In this document: positions 53,424 to 63,830 of the stretch, piece by piece
How the letters are laid out: each line of letters starts with the position of its first letter
How positions within the stretch are numbered: the stretch's first letter is position 1
Source: Pseudomonadota bacterium
Lineage (GTDB): Bacteria > Pseudomonadota > Alphaproteobacteria > Acetobacterales > Acetobacteraceae
Direction: 5' to 3'
DNA length: 64,000 bases
Assembly (NCBI GenBank): GCA_021805565.1
Contig: JAJZFA010000024.1
Coordinates: 37,334-101,333, forward strand
Position numbers and translations under genes: made by a program
The notes under the pieces: model-generated
Told to the model about the DNA's origin: nothing
Database searches by the model: none
Seen by the model: the letters and a program-made list of their open reading frames with translations, nothing else

Positions 53424-55799
53424 ATGACCGGTTTATCGCCCCTGGATCGCCCGAATTCCTACATCGGCCGCACCGTGCCGCGCCCCAATCTCGCGCGCCT
53501 GCTGCAAGGACGCGGACAATACGTCAGCGATCTGGTGCTGCCGCGCATGGTCCATGTCGCATTCGTGCGCTCCCCCTACGCGCACGCCCACATCCGGGGC
53601 ATCGACCGGGACGCCGCCCGCGCCATGCCGGGCGTCGTGGCCATCGTCACGGGCGCCGAACTCGCCGCGGTGTGTTCGTCCTTCACCGGCGTGCTGTCGC
53701 ACATGAAAGGCCTGAAATCGGCGCCGCAGCACGCCATCGCCGTCGATGTCGCCTGCTGGCAGGGCGAGGCGGTCGCCGCCGTCGTCGCCGACACCCGAGC
53801 GGCGGCCGAGGACGCGGCCGAACATGTCGTCGTGGACTATGAGGAACTGGAACCGGTCGCCGACATGCGCACCGCGCTGGACCCCGTCACGCCGGTTATC
53901 CACGCCTCGCTCGGCGATAATCTGGCGTTCGAGCGCCGCATCGACGCGGGCGCGGTGGACGACGCGTTCGCGCGGGCGGACGCGGTGGCCGAGGCCGAAT
54001 TCGTCTTCGGCCGCCATACCGGCGTAACCCTGGAACCGCGGGCGGTGGTGGCCGACTGGCGGCCCGGCGACGAACGCCTGACGGTGTATCAAGGCACCCA
54101 GGCGCCGCACATGATCCAGAATATCCTGGCGCTGCATCTGGGACTAAACGAGCAGCAGGTGCGGGTTGTGTGCAAGGATGTCGGCGGATCGTTCGGCATC
54201 AAGGTTCACGTCTATCCCGACGAACTGGCGACCGCCGCCTTGTCGAAACTGCTGCGGCGGCCGGTGAAATACGTCGCCGACCGGCTGGAAAGTTTCGTCA
54301 CCGACATCCACGCGCGCGACCACCGGGTGAAAGGCCGGGTCGCCGTCCAGAAGGACGGAACGATCACCGCGTTCGAAATCGACGACCTGACGGGGATCGG
54401 TCCTTACTCGATGTATCCGCGCACCAGCGCGATCGAGGCCAACCAGGTCGTCAACCTTGTCGGCGGGCCGTACACCGCGCCGAACTACCGAGCGCGCACC
54501 CGCGTTGTGTTCCAGAACAAGACCCCGATGTGCCAGTACCGCGGCGTCGGTCACCCCATCGCCTGTTCGGTGACGGAAGGCTTGGTCGATCTGGCCGCGC
54601 GCGCCATCGGCATGGACCCGGTGGACATCCGCCGCCGCAATCTGGTGGCGGACGACGCTTACCCCTGCGAATCCCCGTCCGGCATGCGGTTCGAAGCGCT
54701 GTCGCATCATGCCGCGCTGAACAAGCTGCTGACGATGATGGACTACGACGCGCTCCGCGCCGAACAAGTCGCGTTACGGCAACAGGGCGTCTATCGCGGC
54801 ATCGGTTTCGCCGCTTTTGTGGAGGTCACCAACCCGTCGGCCGCGTTCTACGGCGTGGGCGGCGCGCGTATCTCGTCGCAGGACGGTGTCGCGGTCAGGC
54901 TGGACGCCGCCGGAACGATCGTCTGCCAGACCAGTGTGACCGAACAGGGCCAGGGTGCCGAGGCGGTCACCGCGCAGGTGGTGGCGACCGCGCTGGGCGT
55001 GACCCTGTCCGATGTGCGGGTCATGTCCGGCGATACCGACGTTACGCCGTATGGCGGCGGCACCTGGGCATCCCGGGCGGCGGGGATCGGGGGCGAAGCG
55101 GCGTGGCAGGCGGGCAAGCAACTGCGGCTGAATATCCTGGATGTCGCGTCCGGTATTCTGCAGACCACGCCGGCGGCGCTGGATATCCGCGACGGCCGGA
55201 TCGTCGATGCGGACACGGCGACAGAACGCATGACGCTGGCGGAGCTCGCGCGCATCGCCTATTTCCGCCCCGACACGCTGCCGCCCGGCTTTCAGGCCGA
55301 ACTGATGGCCGTCCGCCATTATGTCCCAAGATCGTATCCGTTCGCGTTCACCAACGGCATCCAGGCCAGTTACGTGGAAGTCGATCCCGCCACCGGAATC
55401 GTTCGCTTGCTGGGACACTGGGTCGTGGAAGACTGTGGCACGATCCTCAATCCGCAACTGGTCGATGAGCAGATCCGGGGCGGCGTGGTGCAGGGCCTGG
55501 GCGCGGCCTTGTTCGAACAGTGCCAGTACGACGAACGCGGCCAGATGCTGAACGCCAGCATGGCGGATTACCTTGTACCGATGGCCGCGGAAATGCCCGA
55601 CATCGCGGTCGGCCATGTCGTCACGCCCACGGCCGACAGCGAGTTGGGCGCCAAGGGCGCGGGGGAAGCCGGCACGGCGGGCGCGGCGGCGGCGGTCGCC
55701 AACGCGGTGAATGACGCGCTTTCGCCGGTCGGGGTAACCATTACGGAAATCCCGCTCACGCCACAGGTCATCCTGCGCGCGCTGGGGCATATCGGGTAA
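53424..55799 (+). CDS. Molybdenum hydroxylase large subunit (xanthine dehydrogenase family)
   Basis: This 791-aa protein belongs to the xanthine oxidase/CO dehydrogenase large-subunit family that binds the molybdopterin cytosine dinucleotide cofactor. Family blocks include HVAFVRSPYAHAHIRGID, KDVGGSFGIKVHVYPDE, CQYRGVGHPIACSVTEGLVD and SVTEQGQGAEAV. The catalytic glutamate is in GAKGAGEAGT (Glu748). No gene for the FAD (medium) or 2Fe-2S (small) subunits adjoins it, so it must draw partners from elsewhere or be an orphan. It is not the CO dehydrogenase form I, since the AYXCSFR loop is absent (CQYRGVGHP instead). Substrate unknown. Confidence 0.9.
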   Translation: MTGLSPLDRPNSYIGRTVPRPNLARLLQGRGQYVSDLVLPRMVHVAFVRSPYAHAHIRGIDRDAARAMPGVVAIVTGAELAAVCSSFTGVLSHMKGLKSAPQHAIAVDVACWQGEAVAAVVADTRAAAEDAAEHVVVDYEELEPVADMRTALDPVTPVIHASLGDNLAFERRIDAGAVDDAFARADAVAEAEFVFGRHTGVTLEPRAVVADWRPGDERLTVYQGTQAPHMIQNILALHLGLNEQQVRVVCKDVGGSFGIKVHVYPDELATAALSKLLRRPVKYVADRLESFVTDIHARDHRVKGRVAVQKDGTITAFEIDDLTGIGPYSMYPRTSAIEANQVVNLVGGPYTAPNYRARTRVVFQNKTPMCQYRGVGHPIACSVTEGLVDLAARAIGMDPVDIRRRNLVADDAYPCESPSGMRFEALSHHAALNKLLTMMDYDALRAEQVALRQQGVYRGIGFAAFVEVTNPSAAFYGVGGARISSQDGVAVRLDAAGTIVCQTSVTEQGQGAEAVTAQVVATALGVTLSDVRVMSGDTDVTPYGGGTWASRAAGIGGEAAWQAGKQLRLNILDVASGILQTTPAALDIRDGRIVDADTATERMTLAELARIAYFRPDTLPPGFQAELMAVRHYVPRSYPFAFTNGIQASYVEVDPATGIVRLLGHWVVEDCGTILNPQLVDEQIRGGVVQGLGAALFEQCQYDERGQMLNASMADYLVPMAAEMPDIAVGHVVTPTADSELGAKGAGEAGTAGAAAAVANAVNDALSPVGVTITEIPLTPQVILRALGHIG

Positions 55800-55984
55800 C
55801 CGGTTGCGCGCCCCGGCGGCCCCGGCAAGCGCCGCTTTTTCCAGGCGCCGGGTCCAGGCGGCTAAAAGTCTTGTTTGACAGCCCCTAAGCGATCGCCAAT
55901 GATCGTTGTTTCTCCGTGGACCCGCCCCGAAAGGTCGCGGGCGGGCGATCCGTGGGGAAGACAACGCATAAGGGCCTCGACCGG

Positions 55985-57184
55985 ATGATATCCGCTCTGT
56001 TACCGAACTACGCACGTGCCGATCTCGCTTTCGAGCGGGGCGAAGGCGCTTGGCTGTGGACGGTCGATGGGCGACGATTCCTCGATTTCGGCTCTGGCAT
56101 CGCCACGGCCTCGCTTGGGCACGGTCATCCGCATCTGGTGAAAGCCATCGCCGATCAGGCCGCCAAGGTTATGCATACCTCCAACCTGTACCGGATTCCG
56201 CAGGCGGAGAAACTGGCTCAACGGCTGGTCGGCGCATCCTTCGCGGACAGCGTGTTCTTCTGCAACTCGGGCGCCGAGGCAAACGAGGGCATGATTAAAA
56301 TGATGCGCCGCAGCATGTCCGACGCGGGCAAGCCGGAACGCTTCCGGATTATCTGTTTCGAGGGCGCGTTCCACGGCCGCACGCTGGCGACCCTGGCCGC
56401 CACCGGCAACGCCCATTACCTGGAAGGCTTCGGCCCGGTCGTGGACGGTTTCGATCACGTACCCTTCAACAACATGAACGCGGTACGGAACGCGATCGGG
56501 CCGGGCACCTGCGGCATTATCGTCGAACCCGTTCAGGGCGAGGGCGGCGTGCGTCCGGCCGACATGCAGTTTCTGCGCGACCTGCGGGCGGTATGCGACG
56601 AATACGGCATTATCCTCGGCATGGATGAGGTCCAGTCCGGCATGGGCCGCACCGGCAAGTTGTTCGCGCATGAATGGTCGGGAATCGCACCCGACGTGAT
56701 GTCCTCGGCCAAGGGTATCGGCGGCGGATTCCCGCTGGGTGCCGTTCTCGCCAGGGAACAATTCGCCAAAGCGCTGGTGCCCGGCACCCATGGCACCACG
56801 TATGGCGGTAACCCGCTGGCCTGCGCCGCCGGCAACGCCGTTCTGGACGTGGTGCTGGCTCCGGGCTTCCTGGAGGACGTGGAACGCAAGGGTCGCACCC
56901 TGCGCACCGGCCTGGACAAAATCGTCCGGACATTCCCCTCCGTCTTCATAGACTCCCGCGGTCTTGGCCTTCTGCTCGGTATGAAAGCCGCGATTCCGGT
57001 GGGTCAGGTGCAGGCGGCCTGCGTCGCCGAGGGCCTGATGGCGATCACCGCCGGCGACAACGTCCTGCGTCTGGCCCCCCCGCTGGTCGTGACCGATAGC
57101 GATATCGATCAGGCGCTGGTCATGCTGCATGAAGCCGCGGGAAAGGTAGCAGCGGCGGTGGCCAACAAGGCGGGGGCGCAGTGA
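55985..57184 (+). CDS. argD: Acetylornithine aminotransferase
   Basis: This PLP enzyme (399 aa) makes N-acetylornithine in arginine biosynthesis. The start at 55985 ([19 protein letters not shown]) matches the family; an upstream ATG at 55916 adds 23 atypical residues. The PLP lysine is Lys243 in [14 protein letters not shown], and the aspartate region [20 protein letters not shown] is intact. It overlaps argF by four bases. Confidence 0.95.
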   Translation: MISALLPNYARADLAFERGEGAWLWTVDGRRFLDFGSGIATASLGHGHPHLVKAIADQAAKVMHTSNLYRIPQAEKLAQRLVGASFADSVFFCNSGAEANEGMIKMMRRSMSDAGKPERFRIICFEGAFHGRTLATLAATGNAHYLEGFGPVVDGFDHVPFNNMNAVRNAIGPGTCGIIVEPVQGEGGVRPADMQFLRDLRAVCDEYGIILGMDEVQSGMGRTGKLFAHEWSGIAPDVMSSAKGIGGGFPLGAVLAREQFAKALVPGTHGTTYGGNPLACAAGNAVLDVVLAPGFLEDVERKGRTLRTGLDKIVRTFPSVFIDSRGLGLLLGMKAAIPVGQVQAACVAEGLMAITAGDNVLRLAPPLVVTDSDIDQALVMLHEAAGKVAAAVANKAGAQ

Positions 57185-58149
57185 GCACCACCCTACGCCG
57201 CCCATCCACCGAACAAGGCCGATCGTCCGACAGGACGGCCGGCCCCCGGCATTTCCTCGATTTGCGCGACTTCGACACCGCGACCCTGCGACAAATGCTG
57301 GACATCGCGTCCGGCTTTAAGCGGGCCGGCCGGGTCACGTCGCGCCCTTTGGCGGGTAAAACCCTGGCGCTGATCTTCGAAAAACCATCGACCCGCACCC
57401 GAGTCTCATTCGAGGTCGGAATGCGTCAGTTGGGCGGGGAGGTGGTGGTGCTGTCGGACAAGGACAGCCAACTTGGGCGCGGCGAAAGTATCGCCGACAC
57501 CGCCCGCGTGCTGTCCCGCTACGTCGATGCGATCATGCTGCGTACCGATCGCGCATCCAAGCTGCACGATCTGGCGGACAACGCCACGGTGCCCGTCATC
57601 AACGGGCTGACCGAGGCGTCGCACCCGTGCCAGTTGATGGCCGATGTGATGACGTTCGAGGAACATCGCGGACCCATCGCCGGCCAGACCGTCGCGTGGT
57701 GCGGCGACGGCAACAACGTCGCGCGAAGCTGGATCGAGGCGGCGGTTCGGTTCGATTTCACTCTGCGGCTGGCAACGCCGGACGGGCTGCGGCCCCCGGA
57801 CGATCTGGTTGCCTGGGCGCTCGGTCAGGGGGGCCGGATCGAACTGACGGACGATGCCATGCAAGCGGCCGATGGCGCGCGCTGCGTGGTGACCGACACA
57901 TGGATTTCCATGGCGGACGAACCGGACCCGGTTCGGCACACGCTGCTGGCACCCTACCGGGTGACAAACCGCCTGATGGAAGCGGCCGCGCCGGATGCGA
58001 TCTTCATGCATTGCCTGCCCGCCCACCGTGGCGAGGAAGTCGATGCCGGCGTGATCGACGGGCCGCGATCGGTTGTGTTCGATGAGGCGGAAAATCGCCT
58101 GCACGCACAAAAAGGCGTTCTGGCCTGGGTCATGGGCGCGGCCCGTTAA
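57181..58149 (+). CDS. argF: Ornithine carbamoyltransferase
   Basis: This 322-aa transcarbamoylase makes citrulline from ornithine and carbamoyl phosphate. Signature motifs are [14 protein letters not shown] (carbamoyl phosphate site), [17 protein letters not shown] and [12 protein letters not shown] (ornithine site). The GTG start at 57181 overlaps the argD stop (GTGA), giving an argD-argF biosynthetic unit. Confidence 0.96.
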   Translation: MSTTLRRPSTEQGRSSDRTAGPRHFLDLRDFDTATLRQMLDIASGFKRAGRVTSRPLAGKTLALIFEKPSTRTRVSFEVGMRQLGGEVVVLSDKDSQLGRGESIADTARVLSRYVDAIMLRTDRASKLHDLADNATVPVINGLTEASHPCQLMADVMTFEEHRGPIAGQTVAWCGDGNNVARSWIEAAVRFDFTLRLATPDGLRPPDDLVAWALGQGGRIELTDDAMQAADGARCVVTDTWISMADEPDPVRHTLLAPYRVTNRLMEAAAPDAIFMHCLPAHRGEEVDAGVIDGPRSVVFDEAENRLHAQKGVLAWVMGAAR

Positions 58150-58164
58150 ACCGGACAGCCGGTG

Positions 58165-59319
58165 TCAGTGCCCGCCGCGCTTCCGGGCACCGTTCTTCCG
58201 CAGCAGGAATTCGCGGCCGATCTTTACCATCGGCACGCCGTCGTATTCGACGATATCGGCCGTCGCATAGGTCTCGTGCCATGAATCAGGAATGAAACTG
58301 CCGGTGCCGACCATATCGACCGGCACCTTTGCATCCGCCATCACGCGGCATTTTTCCACGCCGAAGCCGGACGAGGCGACGATCCGCACCTTGTTGTAAC
58401 CGGCCTGATCCAGCGCCTCCCGCAGGCGCCAGATCGCGGCGGCGGAAACACCCGTTCCGACCAGCGCCCGCAACTCTGAATCGCTGCGATACCGCCGGAT
58501 CGCACCCGGCGCATGCCGTTCCAGCACGGCATAGCTTTCCGCCGGGTCCAGCCCTTCCAGAAAGCGCCCGCCATGGGTATCCAGCCGGAAGGCTAGATCG
58601 CCCGACGCGGCGATGTCGGGAAACCGCGCGCAGACCGCAAGGCTGTCGGTTACTTCCTTGCCGAAATAATCCACCAGCACGGTCACCGGTTCGCCGGGAT
58701 AGGTCTCGTGGAACATTTCCGCCGCGCGCACGGTCGATCCGGCATAGCCGATCAGGGAATGCGGCATGGTGCCGAACCCCTTGGACGCACCGAACCAATG
58801 CGCCGTGCCGTCATTGGCGTTGCCGATAAAACCGGTCGCGCCTTCCAGCTTCGCCGCCGCGCTGCCGACCGACGCCGCATACGACATCATGTCCTGCATT
58901 TCGGCGCCCGCGCAGTGGCGTGCCTCCATCGCCAGAAACGCCACCCGCGGCAAGGACAGTGCCATCTGATAGGCGTTGTGCGCCGCGACGCAGGCCGGAC
59001 CGATCTTTTGCAGCAGGATGGTTTCGAGATCGGACAGATGCACCATACTGCCGGTCAGATAGACGATCGGCTCCCCCGCCCCCACCCAGTCGCCTTCGCG
59101 GTAGATCAGATCGACATCGATTTCTGTCGCCCGATCCGCCGCCGCCGCGTTCAGCCACGTCAACATCGGCCCTGGGGCACAGATCACCGGCCGGCGCAGG
59201 AACAGCGCGTAGGTCACCCGCTTGTCGCCATACCGGGCGACGATTTCCTTCGTCCGGTTGAAGTAGCTATCCGTTCTCGCGGCGATATCGGCCGCGAGGT
59301 CCGATCGAGCGCCGGTCAT
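58165..59319 (-). CDS. pncB: Nicotinate phosphoribosyltransferase
   Basis: This 384-aa enzyme of the NAD salvage route would convert nicotinate to nicotinate mononucleotide. The N-terminus has TDSYFNRTKEIVARYGDKRV, the middle NANDGTAHWFGASKGFGTMPHSLIGY and VDYFGKEVTDSL, and the phosphoribosyl-binding loop region VDMVGTGSFIP near the C-terminus. It is convergent with argF, 15 bases apart. It lies 10 bases after the DAHP synthase stop on the same strand, so a shared transcript is possible. Confidence 0.88.
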   Translation of the reverse strand: MTGARSDLAADIAARTDSYFNRTKEIVARYGDKRVTYALFLRRPVICAPGPMLTWLNAAAADRATEIDVDLIYREGDWVGAGEPIVYLTGSMVHLSDLETILLQKIGPACVAAHNAYQMALSLPRVAFLAMEARHCAGAEMQDMMSYAASVGSAAAKLEGATGFIGNANDGTAHWFGASKGFGTMPHSLIGYAGSTVRAAEMFHETYPGEPVTVLVDYFGKEVTDSLAVCARFPDIAASGDLAFRLDTHGGRFLEGLDPAESYAVLERHAPGAIRRYRSDSELRALVGTGVSAAAIWRLREALDQAGYNKVRIVASSGFGVEKCRVMADAKVPVDMVGTGSFIPDSWHETYATADIVEYDGVPMVKIGREFLLRKNGARKRGGH

Positions 59320-59329
59320 GGCCGTTCGG

Positions 59330-60742
59330 TCACTGAGCGGCCAGCGCGGGCACGATAGCGGGGGACCGCCGGCGTTTCAGTTCCTCCGCCACCAGGAATG
59401 CGAGTTCCAGCGATTGTTCGGCATTCAGCCTTGGGTCGCAGAAGGTTTCGTACCGTTCGCCCAGATCGGCTTCCGACAGCCGGTGCGCCCCGCCGATGCA
59501 TTCCGTCACGTCCTGACCGGTCATTTCCACATGCACGCCACCGGCCCAGGTGCCTTCCGCCGCATGCACGTCGAAGAAGCCGCGCACCTCGTGAAGGATG
59601 GAATCGAAGTTCCGGGTCTTCACCTTCGACGATGTGCTGATGGTGTTGCCGTGCATCGGATCGGCCAGCCAGACCACCGTATGGCCGGATCGTTCCACCG
59701 CGCGCACCAGCGGCGGCAGTTTGTCCCGCACCTTATCCGCGCCCATGCGGCTGATCAGGGTGATGCGCCCCGCCTCGTTCCGCGGGTTCAGGATGTCCAG
59801 CAGCTTCAGCAAATCGTCCGGATCCTGCGACGGACCGATTTTGACGCCAAGCGGGTTTTGCAAGCCGCGGAGGAACTCGATATGCGCGCCGTCCGCCTGC
59901 CGTGTCCGGTCGCCGACCCACAGGAAGTGGGCGGAGCAGCCATACCAATCGCCGGTGGTGGAATCCACGCGGGCCAGCGCCTGCTCATACGGCAGCAGCA
60001 GCGCCTCATGGCTAATGTAGAAATCGGTTTCGCGCATGTCGCGCTGCGTGGCGCTGGTCATGCCGCACGCGGCCATGAACGAAAGGGTTTCGTCGATCCG
60101 CGACGCCAGATCCTTATAGCGTTCGGCCAGCGGGGACCGCTCGACAAAGCCCAGATTCCAGCGGTGGACTTCATGCAGGTCGGCATAGCCGCCGGACGAG
60201 AAAGCGCGCAGCAGGTTCAGCGTGCTGGCGGACTGGAAATAACCGAACTCCATCCGAGCGGGATCGGGGATGCGCGACGCGGCGGAAAATTCGGGGCCGT
60301 TGACGATGTCGCCGCGATAGCTTGGCAGCGTAATGCCATCCACCGTTTCGGTGTCCGATGAACGCGGCTTGGCGAATTGTCCCGCCATGCGGCCGATTTT
60401 CACCACCGGCAAGGACGCGCCGAAGGTCAGCACCACCGCCATTTGCAGCAACACACGAAACGTGTCGCGAATGATGTTGGCGGTGAAGTCGGAGAAACTT
60501 TCCGCGCAGTCGCCGCCTTGCAACACGAAGGCCTTGCCCTCGGAGGCCAGCGCCAGATGGGCTTTCAGCCGTCGGGCCTCCCCGGCGAACACCAGCGGCG
60601 GATACTTGCCCAAGCGGGCTTCCATGTCCGCGAGCTTTGCCGGGTCCGGATAGGCGGGAACCTGCCGGATGGGGCAGTCGCGCCAGGAATCCGGGTTCCA
60701 CGGGCCGGCGGATGCGGGTCTGGCTTGGGTCGTGGTCGGCAT
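59330..60742 (-). CDS. 3-Deoxy-7-phosphoheptulonate synthase, class II
   Basis: This 470-aa enzyme is the first of the shikimate pathway, the class II (plant-like) DAHP synthase. Key blocks are [33 protein letters not shown], and [15 protein letters not shown], with [18 protein letters not shown] and [11 protein letters not shown] in the metal and substrate site. The upstream region contains a TTGACA, but a matching -10 is not clear. Start at 60742 follows GGAGAACGACG. Confidence 0.96.
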   Translation of the reverse strand: MPTTTQARPASAGPWNPDSWRDCPIRQVPAYPDPAKLADMEARLGKYPPLVFAGEARRLKAHLALASEGKAFVLQGGDCAESFSDFTANIIRDTFRVLLQMAVVLTFGASLPVVKIGRMAGQFAKPRSSDTETVDGITLPSYRGDIVNGPEFSAASRIPDPARMEFGYFQSASTLNLLRAFSSGGYADLHEVHRWNLGFVERSPLAERYKDLASRIDETLSFMAACGMTSATQRDMRETDFYISHEALLLPYEQALARVDSTTGDWYGCSAHFLWVGDRTRQADGAHIEFLRGLQNPLGVKIGPSQDPDDLLKLLDILNPRNEAGRITLISRMGADKVRDKLPPLVRAVERSGHTVVWLADPMHGNTISTSSKVKTRNFDSILHEVRGFFDVHAAEGTWAGGVHVEMTGQDVTECIGGAHRLSEADLGERYETFCDPRLNAEQSLELAFLVAEELKRRRSPAIVPALAAQ

Positions 60743-60831
60743 CGTCGTTCTCCTCGACGGCTTTATGTCGCGAATTTGTCAACATGGCTACTGTTGCCGG
60801 GGCTTGCCTCCCCTGCCCGGTTCGCCGCCCG

Positions 60832-61950
60832 TTACTGGTGCGGCAGACCGGCCGGCCAGGCGGTCAACGGGCACGGCATTTCACGTTCCGTCGGCACCCA
60901 GATTACCAGCGTCGGATCGAACCGTTCCACGTCGGCGTAGTCGAAGGTGCAGTTGCTGTGATGCATCCAGCCGATGCGTTCCGCGTCGGTGCGTTCGAAC
61001 AGCGGCAACCAGAAATACTGGGTGAAGGAATCGCCTAGCATCAAGACCCGAGCACCGCTCTTTGCACCCCTGCGGGCATAGGCGTACGTGTCGAACACGC
61101 CCTCGAACGGTGGCGAGCGCAGAATATCGAGCTTGTCCCATTCACCCGCCGGGACCGGTATTAGCGGTGCGCCGGAATCAGTCAGGAACGGGCGAATTCC
61201 CATCTGGCGCGCCAAGTCACCAGCCGCAATCGGGGCAACCGGACCACGCACCGTGGCAGGGTCGGCCTTCCATTCCGGATGGCCCGCACCGGAAACCACA
61301 AGATTGTAGGCAAATACCGCCCCGAACGTACGCCAGTGCGTGTCGGTTCGCAGATAAAGCGAGCGCCGGTGGGCCTTGGCCACCATCGGCGTCTTCAGAT
61401 CGACCGTCTCAATCCCGCGCTTTCGTAATTCTTCCATCGCAAGATCGTATTCCAGCGGCGAATGTGCCTTGGCCCAATCCGGCAAATCTCCGATGGCGAC
61501 CGACTGCGCGTTCGGTGGAATGGCGACGACGAGTTTTGCGCCGCGCCGCGCGAGCTCACGTGCCAGAATAGCCGCGATATCGACGAAATGAAGCGTGCGT
61601 CGCTGGCGGTAGATGGTGCCTCCCGATTGAGCTGTTGTTTGTTCGCCCGCGAAAAACAGGTGGTCATTACGGCCGATCCATACATTCGGACTGCTGGACG
61701 CTCCAATCTCATATTCTGCAAGCCCGCGCAGAAGGGGCGCGGAGGCTGCAAAATTCATATTTGCATCCGAATATGCACGCATTCCATTCATGAAATCGGC
61801 GAGCCTGCCCAGGACGCCGATAGCCGCCTTACGGTGATGGACAACCGGCCATGGCATCGCGAACGGGTCGGGCATCAGTCCGCCGATCATCGCCAGAAAC
61901 AGGACGCCCACTACGACAAGACCCTGAAAGCGGCGCTTTTTGTCGAGCAT
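60832..61950 (-). CDS. AlgX/AlgJ-like SGNH-fold acetyltransferase partner
   Basis: This 372-aa protein has an N-terminal membrane anchor (GLVVVGVLFLAMIGGLM) and an extracytoplasmic ALGX/SGNH-hydrolase-like domain. The catalytic parts of the family are visible: YLRTDTHWR (Asp-x-His) and MLGDSFTQYF (Ser). Such proteins take acetyl groups passed by an MBOAT protein and place them on a polysaccharide. It starts 6 bases after the MBOAT stop, so the two work together. No polymer synthesis genes adjoin, so the glycan is unknown. Confidence 0.85.
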   Translation of the reverse strand: MLDKKRRFQGLVVVGVLFLAMIGGLMPDPFAMPWPVVHHRKAAIGVLGRLADFMNGMRAYSDANMNFAASAPLLRGLAEYEIGASSSPNVWIGRNDHLFFAGEQTTAQSGGTIYRQRRTLHFVDIAAILARELARRGAKLVVAIPPNAQSVAIGDLPDWAKAHSPLEYDLAMEELRKRGIETVDLKTPMVAKAHRRSLYLRTDTHWRTFGAVFAYNLVVSGAGHPEWKADPATVRGPVAPIAAGDLARQMGIRPFLTDSGAPLIPVPAGEWDKLDILRSPPFEGVFDTYAYARRGAKSGARVLMLGDSFTQYFWLPLFERTDAERIGWMHHSNCTFDYADVERFDPTLVIWVPTEREMPCPLTAWPAGLPHQ

Positions 61951-61956
61951 GAGCCG

Positions 61957-63372
61957 TCAGAACCGGTAATAAAGGAACGGGCTATAGCTGCTGGACGCGG
62001 CCGCGACGAGACACACCAGCAGCAAACCAACCACAAAGGCCGTATCGCCGATCGCGAGAACAAGCGTTCCAGTGCCAAGAATGCGGGGCCGCCGCCATCC
62101 TGGCCATTTCCAGATGCCTAGCAAACCCGCCACGATCAGGGCGATGACAGGCAAGGGGGACAGCCGTGCGTGCAGTTGAATCGGCACATCCCCCAACCCG
62201 TTCAGCCCGAACAATCCCGCGAACATCCGGATCGCCGCGTCCGCGCTGTCCGCGCGAAACCACACCCACCCCAGGAACACAACCAGCAGCGTATAAAGAT
62301 GCGCCAAGCCGCTCGGCAAGCGCGCCAACACGCGGCCCAATCCGGCCCGCTCGATCGCCAGGAACAGCCCGTGATAGGCGCCCCAGATCACGAACGTCCA
62401 GCTCGCCCCGTGCCACAGGCCGCACAGCAGGAACACCGCCCATAAATTGAAATAGGTCCGGACCACTGTCCCGCGATTGCCACCGAGCGGAATATAGACG
62501 TAATCGCGGAGCCAGGCGGACAGGCTCATGTGCCAACGGCGCCAGAAATCGGTGATGCTGAGCGACGCATACGGGATGCGGAAATTGCGCGGCAGGGTGA
62601 ACCCGACCATCACACCGAGCCCGACCGCCATCGCCGAATAGCCGCCGAAATCGAAATAGATCTGCATCGCGTAGGCATAGACCCCGATCCACGAGTCGAT
62701 CAGGGCGTGCGTGCCGGGGTGGTCGAACACAACGTCGGCGACCGGCGCGATCTGGTCCGCGAGCAGAACCTTCCACGCCAGCCCGATGACAAAAATATGC
62801 ATACCGGCCGAGAAACGCCCCAGCGTGACGCGCCGGTCGCGCAACTGATGGGCAACCTTCGAATAGCGCACGATCGGCCCCGCCACGAGTTGCGGGAACA
62901 TCGACATATACAGCATGAACTCGTCGAAGCGCCGGTTCGCGGCCACCCGGCGCTTCGCCACGTCGGCGATGTAAGAGATCGCATGGAACGTATAAAACGA
63001 AATGCCCAGCGGCAACGAAATGCGCGGGACCGGGACCGCCACATGAACCAAATCGAGCAGAACATTCAGATTCACCACGAAGAACGCGGTGTATTTGAAG
63101 ATGGCCAGCACCACGATGTTGCCCGCCGCACCATAGGCCAGCAGCCGGTATCGATCCCGCCCCTCCGCCCGGTCGATGCCCAGCGCGAGGTAAAAATTAC
63201 CGGCGATCGATATCGTCAGGACAACCAGGAATATCGGCTTCGACGCGGAATAGAACAGCAGCGAAAAAACAATGAAAACAATGTTTTTCGCCTGAATTTT
63301 GCTAAACGAAAAATAGCAGATCAGGAAAATCGGGAAAAAATCGAACAGAAAACGGCTGGAGGCGAAGGTCAT
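61957..63372 (-). CDS. MBOAT-family O-acyltransferase (AlgI-like)
   Basis: This 471-aa multi-spanning membrane protein of the AlgI/DltB type brings acyl groups from the cytoplasm across the membrane. About ten hydrophobic helices are visible. Diagnostic parts are ISFYTFHAISYIADV, FPQLVAGPIVRY, SITDFWRRWHMSLSAWLRDY, and the invariant histidine in LLCGLWHGASWTFVIWG. The ATG at 63372 begins MTFASSRFLFDFFP, typical of the group. It precedes the AlgX/AlgJ-like gene. Confidence 0.93.
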   Translation of the reverse strand: MTFASSRFLFDFFPIFLICYFSFSKIQAKNIVFIVFSLLFYSASKPIFLVVLTISIAGNFYLALGIDRAEGRDRYRLLAYGAAGNIVVLAIFKYTAFFVVNLNVLLDLVHVAVPVPRISLPLGISFYTFHAISYIADVAKRRVAANRRFDEFMLYMSMFPQLVAGPIVRYSKVAHQLRDRRVTLGRFSAGMHIFVIGLAWKVLLADQIAPVADVVFDHPGTHALIDSWIGVYAYAMQIYFDFGGYSAMAVGLGVMVGFTLPRNFRIPYASLSITDFWRRWHMSLSAWLRDYVYIPLGGNRGTVVRTYFNLWAVFLLCGLWHGASWTFVIWGAYHGLFLAIERAGLGRVLARLPSGLAHLYTLLVVFLGWVWFRADSADAAIRMFAGLFGLNGLGDVPIQLHARLSPLPVIALIVAGLLGIWKWPGWRRPRILGTGTLVLAIGDTAFVVGLLLVCLVAAASSSYSPFLYYRF

Positions 63373-63470
63373 TCAAAAGGTCATCGGTTGCTATGCGGCT
63401 GTCTCGGCGGCGGCGGTTATCGGGGACATGGTACCAAAACGCAAACCGGGCGACCCGCCCGCGTCTCCGG

Positions 63471-63830
63471 CTAACGAGCGACCACGCGCAGCCCGCGTCG
63501 GCGCGCGCGGGGGGACGCCTCATCGGGAAGATCCAGCGGCAACAGCGGCGACTGATCGCGGGCGCCATTGCCGACCGTGTCGCTTTCTTCGATTTCGGCT
63601 TCCGGAATATCGCGCCGTCCCAGATAGTTCGCCGCAAGATTGCGGAACGCATAATCCAGCAGCGAGGTCGCCGCATGCACGGCGGGATCGCCCTCCACCG
63701 CACCGGCCGGGCCGAACCGGGTGAAGGTGAACGCTTCCACGAACCGTTCGAGCGGCACGCCGTGCTGCAATCCCAGGCTGACCGCGTGGGCGAAATTATC
63801 CATCAGGCCGCGAAACGCCGACCCTTCCTT
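63471..63830 (-). pseudogene. 5'-truncated class II (B12-dependent) ribonucleotide reductase
   Basis: The minus-strand sequence from codon [17 protein letters not shown] to the stop at 63471 is the C-terminus of a NrdJ-type ribonucleotide reductase: [38 protein letters not shown] and [17 protein letters not shown] are near-invariant. Homology stops sharply at the Lys codon (63828-63830), where DMH should precede it; upstream codons read AAT, CAA, TCT, TTT and then a TGA at 63843-63845. So the large N-terminal catalytic part is absent here. Causes could be an insertion, a rearrangement or an intron; the window ends 170 bases later. Confidence 0.75.
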
